This document shows positions 54,804 to 64,000 of a stretch of 64,000 nucleotides of DNA, piece after piece. The stretch spans positions 5,068,713-5,132,712 of the forward strand of contig OX439129.1 in assembly GCA_949318235.1 (NCBI GenBank). Direction: 5' to 3'. The stretch's first letter is position 1. The number at the start of each line of letters is the position of its first letter. The translations under genes were made by a program, and so were the position numbers. A model generated the notes under the pieces. The model saw nothing but the letters and a program-made list of their open reading frames with translations. It had not been told where the DNA came from and did not search any database. Source of the DNA: Ecdyonurus torrentis (lineage: Eukaryota; Arthropoda; Insecta; Ephemeroptera; Heptageniidae).

Positions 54804-54956
54804 CTGGAACACTTGCTGGTATGCGAGTGAACAAACGTTTGCCGCTGCTCCATTTTTAATCTGAGAATCAATTAGAAAATAAAATAATAATAATTTTTAT
54901 ATTTTGATAGGCTAAATTTTCATTAAATTCCACAGACAACATAAATTAGCAATATT

Positions 54957-55085
54957 ACTCTGTTACGTAGACGTAACTTTTCAGTACAAACCAATTACTT
55001 GGTTAAAAAAGTTTAAACTGTAACTTGTTAGTATAAATGATTTCTTCAATGGTAAATAGTTAGCTCTGCACATCTTTGAAACTTT
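54957..55085 (-). repeat. Interspersed repeat, reverse copy of the 540-716 family, LINE target
   Basis: gtaacttttcagtacaaaccaa ... aatagttagctctgcacatc is the reverse complement of 25600-25735. The LINE fragment starts just after it. Confidence 0.7.
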
Positions 55086-55106
55086 GATTTAACAAATTTA
55101 TTTTTA

Positions 55107-56571
55107 AAAAAGGAGTATAATTATATGTTAATTATAAGTAAAGCTAATTTAAATTACAATGATATTCCTAAGGTTAAGGTTAAAAATCATGAAATAGAAT
55201 ATAGTACTTGGGTGAAAAATTTAGGTATATTTTTTGATGATAAATTTTCTTGGTCAAAACAGGTCTCTCAAGTGTGTAAGCGGGTGTATGGGCACCTACG
55301 TCATTTCCATAAATTTAGAACACATACTCCTGAGGCTACTAGGCTGCATTTAGTTAAAACGTTAATTTTGCCATTATTTGATTACGGTGATATTGTATAT
55401 TGTAACTTAAATGCAGAGGGTATTAATCGCCTTCAAGTTGCCTTAAATAATGCTATGCGTTATGTGTATAATTTGAGAAGATCAGACCATGTATCAAGGT
55501 GCTATTTAAAGAGTAATATTTTAAAAATCAAAGAACGTCGAGAATTGCACTTGCTCTCTTTCACACACAAAGTTCTCCATGGTTACGCTCCTGCATATCT
55601 CAGAAATATTTTCACATTAATGAGTGAGGTTAATACCAGAAATACGAGAAAGCATGAATTGTACCTCCATGCTCCTTTTGCAGGAAGAGATGTACCTAGC
55701 TCCTCGTTAAGTGTGATATGTTATAAACTGTGGAACGAGTTGTCGGGATGTCTTTGTATTAATCCGCTCAAAAATGCATTTAAAAATAAAGTTGAACGTA
55801 TGTTGATGCTAAGATATATTCATCCAAAATTCTAATAAAAAAAAAAAAAAATTATATGTATGTGTGTATGTATGTGTATGTATATGTGTATATATATATA
55901 TATGTATATATGGGTATTTCAAATTTTGATAATTAGAGTTTTGTTAATTATTCATACGGTTGGAAGTGGTGTATAGACGAAACAAACAAGGTTTATCAGT
56001 TTATTGATGTACTATAGTCTAAAATTGATATGTATAAAAATAATGAAGTAAATGGGTAATAAATGCATCTCAAAATGTTAAGGAAGAATTAAGTTTGAGT
56101 ATTGATTGGTGCATCATTATAGTATTACCAACTAATGGGGGAGCAGCTGTTTTGGGGCCATCTTTTGCCGATTTTGCTCGCATCCGCTTCCGTTTCGACA
56201 TGCTGCGTATTCGTAGTAATTAGAAACGGAGGCGGGTGTGGGTTGAGTCTTGTGGGGTTGGCTTCGGCATAGTTGTTTCATTGTTGGTTAATTTATATCG
56301 TTGGTAACGCTGTTGTGTGCAATGTATAATTCTCCCTTATTTTGTCTATTTATTTGTTTGAAAATGGTTATGTGTATTAAATTGGCTAAATATGCTCTTT
56401 ACCTCAATATCTCAAAAAGCGTCTCCTATGATATTGTTATGTTGTCAAATATCTGTTGTTAATCTGTTATGTAAAAATGTATTGTTCTGGTCAAGGTTCA
56501 TATAATACGGTTGAAAAAGCCGTGTATGCGCCTTAAATAAAGTTATTCTATTATTATTATTATTATTATTA
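55107..56571 (+). mobile_element. 5'-truncated non-LTR retrotransposon
   Basis: The open frame to 55835 encodes the distal part of a LINE reverse transcriptase. Asn-Leu-Gly-Ile-Phe-Phe-Asp-Asp-Lys-Phe-Ser-Trp is the end of the palm, thumb motif 'LGI.LD..L.W'. Leu-Ile-Leu-Pro-Leu-Phe-Asp-Tyr-Gly-Asp-Ile-Val-Tyr and Leu-Gln-Val-Ala-Leu-Asn-Asn-Ala-Met-Arg follow, then the conserved Arg-Arg-Glu-Leu-His-Leu-Leu. The catalytic Tyr-x-Asp-Asp lies upstream and is missing. A 3' UTR of about 700 bp follows and ends in taaataaagttattcta(TTA)n at 56555-56571. The frame is intact, so the insertion is young. The order of motifs fits jockey/CR1-like elements. Confidence 0.88.
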
Positions 56572-56621
56572 TAGTTACTCGTTAGCAACCTTTTTTCTAA
56601 TGCTTAGTTTAAATTTTTCTT

Positions 56622-56953
56622 AAAGGCATACAAAACATGAAAACATTTTCATTTACATCACAAAACACTTGATGGGATTTATATAAATAACGTTAGTTGG
56701 TCTCAAAACCCAACTGTAGCCCCGTAGCAGTGATCAGAAAATTTAGATTTATGCAACCCGCACAACATTTTTATACTAGTTTTTGCCTGTTAATGACATC
56801 ATAAACAGGAATATTGACACAAATTGCATACTTTACATTTTTTTCAAGCTCTTTTGTGGGGCTACATTAACATTCTGGTAAAAAATATCATCAGTTTTGT
56901 AGATCCCATTTTGTGTTTAAAACATGTAGTTCCAATGTTTTTTATGCCTTTAA
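56622..56953 (-). mobile_element. TTAAAG-family MITE, diverged
   Basis: From ttaaaggcatacaaaac to ttttatgcctttaa; gccccgtagcagtgatcag is preserved and the octamer is altered to atgacatca. Confidence 0.82.
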
Positions 56954-56974
56954 AAACAATTAAATAAAATAAAC

Positions 56975-57012
56975 CTCGAAGGGACGCGGGCCACTTTGCG
57001 AGTGTCTGAATC
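56975..57012 (-). CDS. Candidate small exon of the unidentified minus-strand gene
   Basis: On the minus strand aattttatttag precedes and GTTTAT (weak donor) follows. In the phase set by 57638-57733 it reads Arg-Phe-Arg-His-Ser-Gln-Ser-Gly-Pro-Arg-Pro-Phe-Glu and ends in phase 0, as exon A requires. Supported by phase only. Confidence 0.25.
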
Positions 57013-57056
57013 CTAAATAAAATTTCACATAGTTGTAGCCAGCTGAATATACAATC

Positions 57057-57205
<149 letters not shown>

Positions 57206-57637
57206 AAATGTAGCTGTGACACTAACACTGTTCATACATTCTGTTTTCTGCTGCTACAATGTCGATCAGCTTTGGTTATTCAAATGGAATTAACATTATT
57301 TAATGCTATAAAACAAAGTTTACGAACAACATTACTGACATACGCACGGACATCAACGTGACGAGAACACGACAACTTGCGTGAACTTACAAGTCAAGGC
57401 GGTCAGTGCAAACCACGGCCTCAGAATATAAAGGAAAGAAATAATAACAGTATAGTCATTCCGAATTCTATTTGAATGCAATAATTGTCGCTGTATAAAC
57501 TTTGATAACTTGGTAAGTGTATTATACACAGTACATAAATGACACACTTATTTCAAATTTACTCCATGCTTATCAATATAAAAGCAGTTAGTTATATTTG
57601 ATGTTTAGTTAATTGATATATGTAGTGAATCACTCAC

Positions 57638-57733
57638 TTGACGTCAAATTGACATGACAAGTCACGGTCTCAGATCTGTTTAGGACATCAGGGATGAAGT
57701 TTTGAGGCAGGCAGCAGTCACCAACATCAGAAC
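57638..57733 (-). CDS. Unidentified minus-strand gene, Cys-containing exon
   Basis: The acceptor is gttttgattgacag and the donor GTGAGT, both strong. It is a symmetric exon of 96 bp (2 nt + 31 codons + 1 nt). It reads Ser-Asp-Val-Gly-Asp-Cys-Cys-Leu-Pro-Gln-Asn-Phe-Ile-Pro-Asp-Val-Leu-Asn-Arg-Ser, then Glu-Thr-Val-Thr-Cys-His-Val-Asn-Leu-Thr. Two N-glycosylation sequons (Asn-Arg-Ser, Asn-Leu-Thr) and three Cys suggest an extracellular domain. Symmetric phase-1 exons are typical of shuffled extracellular modules. Family unknown. Confidence 0.5.
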
Positions 57734-58041
57734 CTGTCAATCAAAACATCAGACTTACGTGTTAATTTTGACTGGCATAATTATTAATAATATAATTATA
57801 AAACTTTTTCTCACAAAAGAAGAAAATAAATTCACAATAATTAAAAGTATTGCTTATTTTAAACATTTGTTTAATACAGTATAATTTCACTTTTACTGCA
57901 TAATTACAGTGCTATTCAGAGTAACTTATTATAATGTGCAAATAAAATAATTTTTAAGGTGTGATCTAATTAAGCATAAATTTATGCTACAAAGATATAT
58001 ATTATGCAAAATAAATTACATACTTGATTAATTCTGCACTT

Positions 58042-58081
<40 letters not shown>

Positions 58082-58142
58082 CATAATCTTATTTCTCACT
58101 TGATTCAAAACGAGATCATCTCGAGAGCTCAACCTACAATCT

Positions 58143-58246
58143 GCTCACCATGTCTCAGCAGTTTGAGCATTTGGGAGACCGCTTGGTCGACGATCAGCTA
58201 CATCACTGGCTCCTCATCGCGGACCATCATCATGAGCGAGGGTAAG
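58143..58246 (+). other. Possible first exon or retrocopy, unit 1 copy
   Basis: After about 60 bp of leader (cacttgattcaaaacgagatc) comes ccaccATGTC-like context (tcaccatgtctcag). The frame reads Met-Ser-Gln-Gln-Phe-Glu-His-Leu-Gly-Asp-Arg-Leu-Val-Asp-Asp-Gln-Leu-His and ends at GGTAAGA. The unit 2 copy (60553-60632) differs by a 13-bp deletion that changes the frame. A 39-bp poly(T) tract precedes it; that could instead be the poly(A) tail of a minus-strand retrocopy. Identity unknown. Confidence 0.3.
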
Positions 58247-58399
58247 AGCCGTCTCTTATTTAAAAAAAATTAATACATATATATTAATATTTAATAAAAA
58301 AAAGTGTTAAATCAAAATATTTCCACATAAAAACTAGATCTATTTCTTACTGGTGATCATCAAATCTTATTGTTTTAAAGAAGATTACGCAAAGAAGGT

Positions 58400-58404
<5 letters not shown>

Positions 58405-58463
<59 letters not shown>
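58405..58463. repeat. (CT)n microsatellite
   Basis: About 29 units; the unit 2 counterpart at 61350-61431 has about 41. Confidence 0.9.
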
Positions 58464-58467
<4 letters not shown>

Positions 58468-58679
58468 ATAGAAGACAGGCATGCAGCTCTTTTGTCCTGC
58501 GACCCTCTGACCTTTTGTATTAAAAAAGCAGTGAGGTAGCAACAGTTTATTTGACTTGTAATGATAATGCTGGTGTCATTATATTTCTACCAAATACATC
58601 ATTATATTGAAATTTTATTTATTTTTCCTGTGCCTACCTACCTACGATTCTAACCATCAAAAATAGAGAATTTTGCTTA

Positions 58680-58950
58680 GCACCTGGTCATTATTCCTGA
58701 ACTCCCATCGTAGTGCTTGGACTCCCATCGTAGCGCCATGACTCCCATCTTAGCAGCTGGACTCCCATCATAGTGCCTGGATTCCCATCGTAGCGCCATG
58801 ACTCCCATCTTAGCAGCTGGACTCCCATCATAGCGCCTGGTCTCCATCATAGCGCCTGGACTCCCATCATAGCGCCTGGACTCCATCATAGCAGCTGGAC
58901 TTCCATCATAGCGCCAAGACTCCCATCATAGCGCCTGGACTCCCAGCTCG
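58680..58950. repeat. 20-bp minisatellite, short allele
   Basis: About 13 copies of a unit like ctggactcccatcatagcgc with alternating variants agcgc, agcag and atcgt/atcat. Because 20 is not a multiple of three, every frame has a 60-bp period. Confidence 0.9.
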
Positions 58951-59334
58951 TCTTCTTCCAAACTTCAGTTTCCATCCAGCATTAGTCCCCTGCAATCAAT
59001 GTCAGTATGTATTATACATTACACAGTTTGGAAAAAAAATATATTTTTTTATTATATTATTATTATTACAGATATACAGTATGTAGACTATAAATTACGC
59101 AAAAAAAATCTCTCTCTCGCTCGCTCTTTTTTTACCTTATGCAGATATTTTGTCCTGCGACACTCTGATCTTGTATTAAAAAGCATTGAGGTAGCAAAGA
59201 TTTATTTTACTTGTAATGATAATGGTGGTCCGTAATCAAATCTACTGAACACTTAAAATGACATTATATTTCTACCAAATACATCATCATAGTAAAATTT
59301 TATTTATTTACCTGTACATAGCTACCTATATACG

Positions 59335-59850
<516 letters not shown>

Positions 59851-59993
59851 TACCTATCATATAAATAAATTATATAAATATAAAAATAAATAAAACACTG
59901 TATTATGACATATTTGGTAATTGAAATGCTAATTTTAAATGTTAAATTGTTTTAAATTTTAAAACAAACATAATCATTACAAGTAATTATTGA

Positions 59994-60077
59994 CTAGATA
60001 CTGCTGCTAGGCTGCGCTGCATTGTGATGCAAGGTTAGAGTGTCGCACGACAAGATCTCCCTGCCCGCACTTGTCTG
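59994..60077 (-). CDS. Unidentified minus-strand gene, last exon (unit 1)
   Basis: The acceptor is ttcacctgtcaag (or CAG 3 nt later). The phase-0 frame reads Gln-Thr-Ser-Ala-Gly-Arg-Glu-Ile-Leu-Ser-Cys-Asp-Thr-Leu-Thr-Leu-His-His and ends Pro-Ser-Ser-Ser-Ile, TAG. The unit 2 copy at 62989-63072 differs by one silent and one conservative (Ile to Val) change and keeps the stop. The + strand of the same DNA is open in unit 2 but has a stop in unit 1, which favours the minus strand. Confidence 0.42.
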   Translation of the reverse strand, partial: QTSAGREILSCDTLTLHHNAAQPSSSI

Positions 60078-60210
60078 CTTGACAGGTGAATAAAAAGTTA
60101 AGACATGAGAAAGACACTCTTATATTAATTGGTACTAAAATCACGTATTTGTCTACTTATCATAACATTAATCCACAAGTAATGTAGGTCCTGTTTGGCT
60201 CCTCACGTAC

Positions 60211-60295
60211 GGTCGTCAAGTCCTCGTAAAGTCCACGGTAGTCAAGTGCGCCAAGTCCTTGAGTTCTCACTTCTCTGGTGTTGGGATGTTGGGCG
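60211..60295 (-). CDS. Unidentified minus-strand gene, penultimate exon (unit 1)
   Basis: The acceptor is aattcatgcag and the donor GTACGT. One base plus 28 codons: Ala-Gln-His-Pro-Asn-Thr-Arg-Glu-Val-Arg-Thr-Gln-Gly-Leu-Gly-Ala-Leu-Asp-Tyr-Arg, then Leu-Tyr-Glu-Asp-Leu-Thr-Thr. It ends in phase 0, as the exon at 59994 requires. It is the only open frame of the six here over the whole segment. Confidence 0.4.
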
Positions 60296-60453
60296 CTGCA
60301 TGAATTATACACGAAGGGGATTTAGAATGAGGGTAGTGAAATTTTTGAAAAGTAAAATTCATTATACATTATGAAGATATATCAAGCAAAACTATATTAG
60401 TTGTTATTATCATAATATTACAGTATATTGATTAATTCTGCACTTGTGTGTGT

Positions 60454-60485
<32 letters not shown>

Positions 60486-60714
60486 CAAAATCTAATTTCT
60501 CACTTGATTCAAAACGAGATCATCTCAAGAGCTCAACCTACAATCTGCTCACCATGTCTCAGCAGTTTGAGCATTTGGGAGACCGCTTGGTCGACGATCA
60601 GCTACATCAACGGCTCCTCATCATGAGCGAGGGTAAGAGCCGTAAGAGGGCGGGTCTAACTAGAAGTGGCCCAAGTCCTAGCTCGTGCCTGGCTGGGAAG
60701 TTGTGCACATACAC

Positions 60715-60861
60715 CGGCCCTCCCTTGACCGTTCTCGTCCTGGCAGAAAGACAGTAACAGAGCGGAAGAAATTCTTGTTGAATCCTGGGCAATTCTATTA
60801 AACGCACTGTACAAGTCCGATATATCTGCGTCCAACACTGCGCGATGTTGTTTTCCAAGCC
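60715..60861 (-). CDS. Unidentified minus-strand gene, helical exon (only in unit 2)
   Basis: The acceptor is taatgtttatttaccag and the donor G|GTGTAT. Symmetric phase-1 exon of 147 bp: Leu-Gly-Lys-Gln-His-Arg-Ala-Val-Leu-Asp-Ala-Asp-Ile-Ser-Asp-Leu-Tyr-Ser-Ala-Phe, then Arg-Ile-Ala-Gln-Asp-Ser-Thr-Arg-Ile-Ser-Ser-Ala-Leu-Leu-Leu. It looks like an amphipathic helix followed by a Gly/Gln/Asp-rich turn. Phase allows splicing to 57638-57733. The + strand also has an open frame here (Glu-Glu-Ile-Leu-Val-Glu-Ser-Trp), so the strand is not certain. Confidence 0.38.
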
Positions 60862-61346
60862 CTGGTAAATAAACATTAGTTAGTTTTGTACAGGAATATG
60901 TAATATTTTGCAGCATTTATGCTAACTGAGAATAACACAAACAATATGTTAGGAAACACAATGAAGTATTTATTACACATTCGTTGTTATGCTGTACATA
61001 TTGTCATTGGGGATTTGCACTGAAAGTGAACTTGTGTTAATATTTTGATTTACTTGCTAATTTTATTATTATATGTAATTATATTATTAATTTTGCTGGT
61101 CAATCATTATATAAACAAAAAAATTCCTTCTAAAAATAAAATGAACATGGATTTTCTTTTGATGTAAGTTTGAATATTTGCCAAACAATATAAAACAATA
61201 ATTATTTAACAAAAATTAATATATATATATATTAATATTTAATAAAAAAAAGTGTTATATCAAAATATTTCCACATAAAAACTAGATCTATTTCTTACTG
61301 GTGATCATCAAATCTTATTGTTTTAAAGAAGATTACGCAAAGATGG

Positions 61347-61349
<3 letters not shown>

Positions 61350-61431
<82 letters not shown>
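61350..61431. repeat. (CT)n microsatellite, unit 2 copy
   Basis: About 41 units, twelve more than in unit 1. Confidence 0.9.
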
Positions 61432-61435
<4 letters not shown>

Positions 61436-61661
61436 ATAGAAGACAGGCATGCAGCTCTTTTGTCCTGCGACCCTCTGACTTTTTGTATTAAAAAAGCAGT
61501 GAGGTAGCAAAGGTTTATTTTACTTGTAATGATAATGCTGGTGTCATTATATTTCTACCAAATACATCATTATAGTGAAATTTTATTCATTTTTCCTGTG
61601 TCTACCTACCTACGATTCTAACCATCAAATATAGAGAATTTTGCTTAGCACCTTGTCATCA

Positions 61662-62312
61662 TTCCTGAACTCCCATCGTAGCGCTTGGACTCCCATCGTA
61701 GCGCCATGACTCCCATCTTAGCAACTGGACTCCCATCATAGCGCCTGGTCTCCATCATAGCGCCTGGACTCCCATCATAGCAGTTGGACTCCCATCGTAG
61801 CGCCTGGACTCCCATCGTAGCGCCTGGAGTCCTATCATAGCGCCTGGACTCCCATCATAGCAGCTGGACTCCCTTAATAGCGCCTGGACTCCCATCATAG
61901 CAGCTGGACTCCCATCATAGCAGCTGGACTCCCTTCATAGCGCCTGGACTCCCATCATAGCAGCTGGACTCCCATCATAGCAGCTGGACTCCCTTCATAG
62001 CGCCTGGACTCCCATCATAGCGCCTGGACTCCCATCGTAGCGCCTGGACTCCCATCGTAGCGCCTGGAGTCCTATCATAGCGCCTGGACTCCCATCATAG
62101 CAGCTGGACTCCCTTAATAGCGCCTGGACTCCCATCATAGCAGCTGGACTCCCATCATAGCAGCTGGACTCCCTTCATAGCGCCTGGACTCCCATCATAG
62201 CGCCTGGACTCCCATCGTAGTGCCTGGACTCCCATCGTAGCGCCTGGACTCCCATCATAGCAGCTGGACTCCTATCATAGCAGCTGGACTTCCATCATAG
62301 CGCCTGGACTCC
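61662..62312. repeat. 20-bp minisatellite, expanded allele
   Basis: About 32 copies of the unit seen at 58680. The variant order shows a higher-order repeat: a block of about eleven units (cgcctggagtcctatcatag, then cttaatag, cttcatag) is present twice, near 61820 and 62060. Confidence 0.92.
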
Positions 62313-62703
62313 CAGCTCGTCTTCTTCCAAACTTCAGTTTCCATCCAGCATTAGTCCCCTGCAATCAATGTCAGTATGTATTATACATTACACAGTTTGG
62401 AAAAAAAATCTATGTTTTTATTATATTATTATTATTACAGATATACAGTATGTAGAATATAAATTACGCAAAAAAAAATCTCTCTCTCGCTCTCTCTTTT
62501 TTTACCTTATGCAGATATTTTGTCCTGCGACACTCTGATCTTGTATTAAAAAGCATTGAGGTAGCAAAGGTTTATTTTACTTGTAATGATAATGGTGGTC
62601 CGTAATCAAATCTACTGAACACTTAAAATAAACATTATATTTCTTCCAAATACATCATTATAATAATATTTTATTTATTTACCTGTACCTACCTACCTAC
62701 ATA

Positions 62704-62853
<150 letters not shown>

Positions 62854-62988
62854 ATAAAATAAATTAACAAATATAAAAATAAATAAAACTCTGTTTTATG
62901 ACATATTTGGTAATTGAAATGCTAATTTTAAATGTTGAGTTGTTTAAAATTTTGAAAAAAAAACATAATCGTTATAAGTAATTATTGA

Positions 62989-63072
62989 CTAGATACTGCT
63001 GCTAGGCTGCGCTGCATTGTGATGCAAGGTCAGAGTGTCGCACGACAAGACCTCCCTGCCCGCACTTGTCTG
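62989..63072 (-). CDS. Unidentified minus-strand gene, last exon (unit 2)
   Basis: Duplicate of 59994-60077 with the frame and TAG stop kept (Gly-Arg-Glu-Val-Leu-Ser-Cys-Asp-Thr-Leu-Thr-Leu). Confidence 0.4.
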   Translation of the reverse strand, partial: QTSAGREVLSCDTLTLHHNAAQPSSSI

Positions 63073-63207
63073 CTCGACAGGGGAATAAAAAAAGACAGAA
63101 ATCCATGTATATTTATATAAATTGCTACTAAAATTACGTTGTTTGTCAACTTATCTTAACAATCTACAAGTATTGTAATTGTAGGTCCTGTTTGGCTCCT
63201 CACGTAC

Positions 63208-63292
63208 GGTCGTCAAGTCCTCTTAAACTTCTCGGTAGTCAAGTGCGCCAAGTCCTCGAGTTCTCACGTCTCTGATGTTGGGATGTTGGGCG
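63208..63292 (-). pseudogene. Unidentified minus-strand gene, penultimate exon (unit 2), interrupted
   Basis: Duplicate of 60211-60295, same length and splice signals, but a TAA replaces Tyr near the end (after Asp-Tyr-Arg-Glu-Val). This suggests unit 2 no longer makes the full product, or that the frame is not real. Confidence 0.35.
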
Positions 63293-63439
63293 CTGCATGA
63301 ATTATAAACGAAGGGGATTCAGAAATAGGTTAGTGAAAATTTGGAAAAGTAAAAATAATTATACAGTGTGTAGATAGATCAAACAAAACTATATTAGTTG
63401 AAATCATCACAATATTACAGTAATGACTAACTAGCACAA

Positions 63440-64000
63440 AACATAACTAGGTTTATCCATAGTATTTCTCCCTCCCTCCCTTACAAAGATGTAACTCTTC
63501 AGTACAAACCAACAGTGTTTGAGTAAGGGTAACAATTAAAATGAAAGGAGGGGACCACTGGGGACCTTGAGGAAAAATCAATTTCTCTTTGCTTTTGCCG
63601 AATGACTCGATGTATATAGTACAAAGTCAATATTTTTTTTTTGGTTTAAAGTTCTAAACAAATAAATAAAAATGATCGACCATACATATATACGTAGTAA
63701 ACAGGTAATGACGTCATGACCTGATGTTGTTAAAAAGAAACAATTTCCAAGTCGGCTTATTATTTGTGTATAGCTTACAGAACGAGCTAATGACGAGAAA
63801 ACAATACAGCGAAAAAAATAATAATAAAAGATGTAAGCGTCTGTCATCACTGCTCATTTTATCTGTGAAGCAATAAAGAAATATTATTATAAATATTTTT
63901 TTACTTTAGTAGGCTTAAAATACTTTAAATTATTATGGAAAATATAAATTTACGATATTACTCAGTTACTTAGATATAACTCTTCAGTACAAACCAATTA
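63440..64000. repeat. Right end: continuation of the duplicated block
   Basis: 63590-63840 matches 54045-54350 and 63850-64000 matches 54860-54995. Exons A and B (54393-54803) have no counterpart here, so they were either inserted in the left copy or lost from this one. Confidence 0.75.

Noticed and set aside
57353..57547. Minus-strand frame of 64 codons between two candidate exons
   Set aside because: A possible 29-bp exon here (donor GTAAGT) would introduce a stop when joined to 57638-57733 in phase.
61662..62312. Regular 20-bp repeats that could suggest a CRISPR-like array
   Set aside because: Units are contiguous, without unique spacers, in a eukaryotic context; this is a minisatellite.

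Overview
The window is a repeat-saturated, AT-rich stretch of nuclear DNA from an animal. It has spliced GT-AG genes with long introns, tRNA-derived SINEs, LINE fragments, dozens of MITEs and very long microsatellites. The recognisable proteins are a group III secreted phospholipase A2, the ciliary/centrosomal protein CEP19 and a small four-helix membrane protein. They fit an invertebrate metazoan. A sponge or another early-branching animal is my guess; nothing in the sequence fixes the species.

Layout. 1-11.2 kb: three exons of a group III PLA2 on + (1884-4514), surrounded by fold-back repeats, a SINE and MITEs. 11.3-29.7 kb: a four-transmembrane-segment gene on + with three phase-0 exons (11857-11886, 28240-28398, 29475-29705). 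Its 16 kb first intron is packed with one MITE family and also holds an intronless ORF of 14-residue repeats (26225-26869). 31.2 kb: an isolated promoter-like cluster with two CCAAT boxes and an E2F-type site. 34-44 kb: a CEP19 homologue in two exons (36761-38196) whose frame is broken at several points. Around it are three phase-compatible exon-like segments, two of which carry one in-frame TGA each. 45.6-49.9 kb: three or four levels of nested transposons built round a very long inverted repeat. 53.5-64 kb: a locally duplicated locus, with tandem units 58.0-60.4 and 60.4-63.4 kb and a partial copy at 53.5-55 kb. It carries minus-strand exon-like segments of a gene I do not recognise, and a 5'-truncated LINE.

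The dominant structural theme is one MITE family, called CRE-MITE here, with about 29 full or partial copies. Its left end carries the palindrome TGACGTCA and its right end carries ATGGCGTCGAC. Several unrelated repeat families here (two other MITEs and a fold-back unit at 3.2-3.4 kb) also carry TGACGTCA, giving roughly 40 copies of that octamer by eye in 64 kb, where about one is expected by chance. Most long open frames in the window are microsatellites or repeats read as protein and are not listed as genes.

All coordinates for repeats are by eye and may be off by a few bases. Exon borders are given to the base where a splice signal and reading frame fix them.
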